From contig JAFLDD010000001.1 in assembly GCA_017302575.1 (NCBI GenBank), positions 1,615,409 to 1,679,408 on the forward strand: a stretch of 64,000 nucleotides of DNA, in the 5' to 3' direction. Below, in pieces: positions 62,800 to 64,000 of this stretch; position 1 is the stretch's first letter, and each line of letters starts with the position of its first letter. The DNA comes from Alphaproteobacteria bacterium. Lineage in GTDB: Bacteria; Pseudomonadota; Alphaproteobacteria; Rickettsiales; UBA3002. The notes under the pieces are model-generated. The model had not been told where the DNA came from. It did not search any database and worked only from the letters and a program-made list of their open reading frames with translations. The translations under genes and the position numbers were made by a program.

Positions 62800-64000
62800 A
62801 TGAACGCAGAAGCACCAAACGAGAAAATCGCCCTATCGCTCGACCATAATGGCAAGGTCCCCGTAACGGTAGAAGGCGGCACATTGTCCATCGATCTCAA
62901 GGGATTGAGCGAAAAGAATTTGATTGGCCCTAAGGGTCATTTGATAAAAGGCCTCAAACTCTTTGTGAATGGCGCCCGCGTAGAAGCAAAGCCAGTTCGA
63001 ACTGACGGCCAGATTACCTTCCAGCTACCCGAAGGTGTTACACCCCAGACCCTCTCGCTAACACTCTATGAGCAGCCTATTTTAACGGCGCAGGGGGACG
63101 GAGTATCAGGCTTTAGCATACACCCAGACCATGCGCATGAGCGCCTGACCATTACCGAATTGCGTATGTTGGGCACGTCGGAAGTTAGATTGCCACATAT
63201 CCCAACGCCACGCAGCAAGCTGGCTGGTTTTGACCGCGCGAAGCATGCTCCCATCACCGATTTGCACACACATTCTTCGGCACAATTATCGGCCGATGAT
63301 TTGATGGATATGGCCATTCGTAACGGCCTGAATTACCCTGTTGAGCTGCTCGAGAAAAAACTCGGTATGCAGTTTAGTGATGCGCGGCGTGCGCGCATTA
63401 CCAAAGGCCCAAGCTATGCGTTCCACCCAACGCAGGCCGAAGGATTACAGTGCGAGAAGAAAGACCAGCAGATTGATGTGATTCCACTTTCGGCGCTTAC
63501 CGATGTGCAGCGCGAACAACTGAAAAACAAATTCCATGTACCGCGCGACGCGACGCTTACCATCACCGACATGGATGATGAGATGTATCGCTATGGTAAC
63601 CCGATTGTGAAGAACCCATCCATTGCCAAAGAGATGCTCATAACGATTGCGCGGGATTGCCAGAAAAAAGGCATTCAGTATATCGAGCTTTCGACTGCGT
63701 CGATGATAGATAAAGTCGAGTGGTTCGGCGAAATGATCGAAGCTGTGCAGGAAGCCGAGAAGATGGGCGTAACGATGCGCTTCTTGGTTGGCATTCCGCG
63801 TAACTTTGCACCACACCAAGTGCTTGGTGCACTCGAGAAAACCAAATATGCATTGCGTCACCCTTATGTCGTGGGTGTGGATTTGCTGGGCTACGAGTAT
63901 AACAGCACGACCAGCTTTAATTGGGCGCTGGCCCATATTGCCAACTGGGCGCGCGCGCGCGACGGTAAGAGTGACCTGAAGGCAGAGCATGGTTGGGACT
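62800..64000 (+). CDS. Adenosine-deaminase-like metallo-hydrolase, 5' part
   Basis: The frame is open from the ATG at 62800 to the window end (400 codons) and is not complete. The first 150 residues form an extra N-terminal domain with beta-rich composition that I do not recognise. The amidohydrolase metal motif DLHTHSSAQLS follows, with His156 and His158. Then come FLVGIPRN and GVDLLGYEYN, the pattern of the adenosine/AMP deaminase family. The probable reaction is deamination of a purine nucleoside or nucleotide. It is divergent from radA across 85 nt, in which no promoter stands out. Confidence 0.8.
   Translation, partial: MNAEAPNEKIALSLDHNGKVPVTVEGGTLSIDLKGLSEKNLIGPKGHLIKGLKLFVNGARVEAKPVRTDGQITFQLPEGVTPQTLSLTLYEQPILTAQGDGVSGFSIHPDHAHERLTITELRMLGTSEVRLPHIPTPRSKLAGFDRAKHAPITDLHTHSSAQLSADDLMDMAIRNGLNYPVELLEKKLGMQFSDARRARITKGPSYAFHPTQAEGLQCEKKDQQIDVIPLSALTDVQREQLKNKFHVPRDATLTITDMDDEMYRYGNPIVKNPSIAKEMLITIARDCQKKGIQYIELSTASMIDKVEWFGEMIEAVQEAEKMGVTMRFLVGIPRNFAPHQVLGALEKTKYALRHPYVVGVDLLGYEYNSTTSFNWALAHIANWARARDGKSDLKAEHGWD

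Overview
The window reads as a chromosomal segment of a moderate-GC Gram-negative bacterium. I infer an alphaproteobacterium of uncertain order. The reasons are the gene order radA-cvpA-purF-SDR, the cyclopropane synthase/DUF1365/FAD-oxidoreductase cluster with chalcone-isomerase-like and DUF3833 partners, a DUF6356 protein, and a tRNA-Ile(GAT) outside any rRNA operon. This is protein-level recognition only; no database was consulted.

Housekeeping left arm (1-14542): the end of rplK, then rplA-rplJ-rplL-rpoB-rpoC on the plus strand, closed by a clear terminator. Next come a prepilin-like protein, rlmN translationally coupled to a winged-helix regulator, a one-TM protein, a diguanylate cyclase and tRNA-Ile(GAT).

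Accessory region (about 14550-45797), nearly all defence and mobility genes. Its left part holds an Mrr-type restriction enzyme, a deletion scar of a type I RM locus, a structured-RNA-led pair of small envelope genes, and a five-gene DISARM-like operon (N6-adenine methyltransferase, DrmE-like protein, DrmA, DrmB, DrmC). The rest is a tandem array of two integrated elements at the 3' end of tRNA-Tyr. Copies of that tRNA end lie at 28767, 35492 and 45798, all in the same orientation. Element 1 (28767-35491) looks like a phage satellite: tyrosine integrase, iteron-like repeats, P-loop ATPase, prim-pol, small HTH protein, then a two-gene cargo of a radical-SAM enzyme and a membrane protein. Element 2 (35492-45797) carries a GHKL-ATPase/nuclease coupled to a C5-cytosine methyltransferase, an MmeI-like fused restriction-modification enzyme, a second structured-RNA-led operon of small genes, AlpA, and a P4-type integrase beside tRNA-Tyr.

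The most unusual observation is a conserved structured RNA of about 125 nt found twice, at 16018 and 42026, 26 kb apart. The helices differ in sequence but keep pairing, while loop sequences and a 3' anti-Shine-Dalgarno block are almost identical. Each copy ends just before the start codon of an operon of small membrane or lipoprotein genes that are otherwise unrelated. This is the signature of a translational riboswitch or similar cis-regulator that I cannot assign to a known family.

Housekeeping right arm (45798-64000): tRNA-Tyr, an HI0933-family flavoprotein, pstS-pstC-pstA without pstB, then a nearly gap-free minus-strand run of 14 genes from radA down to a glutathione peroxidase. That run includes cvpA, purF and a lipid-modification cluster. 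The 5' part of an adenosine-deaminase-like gene runs off the end.
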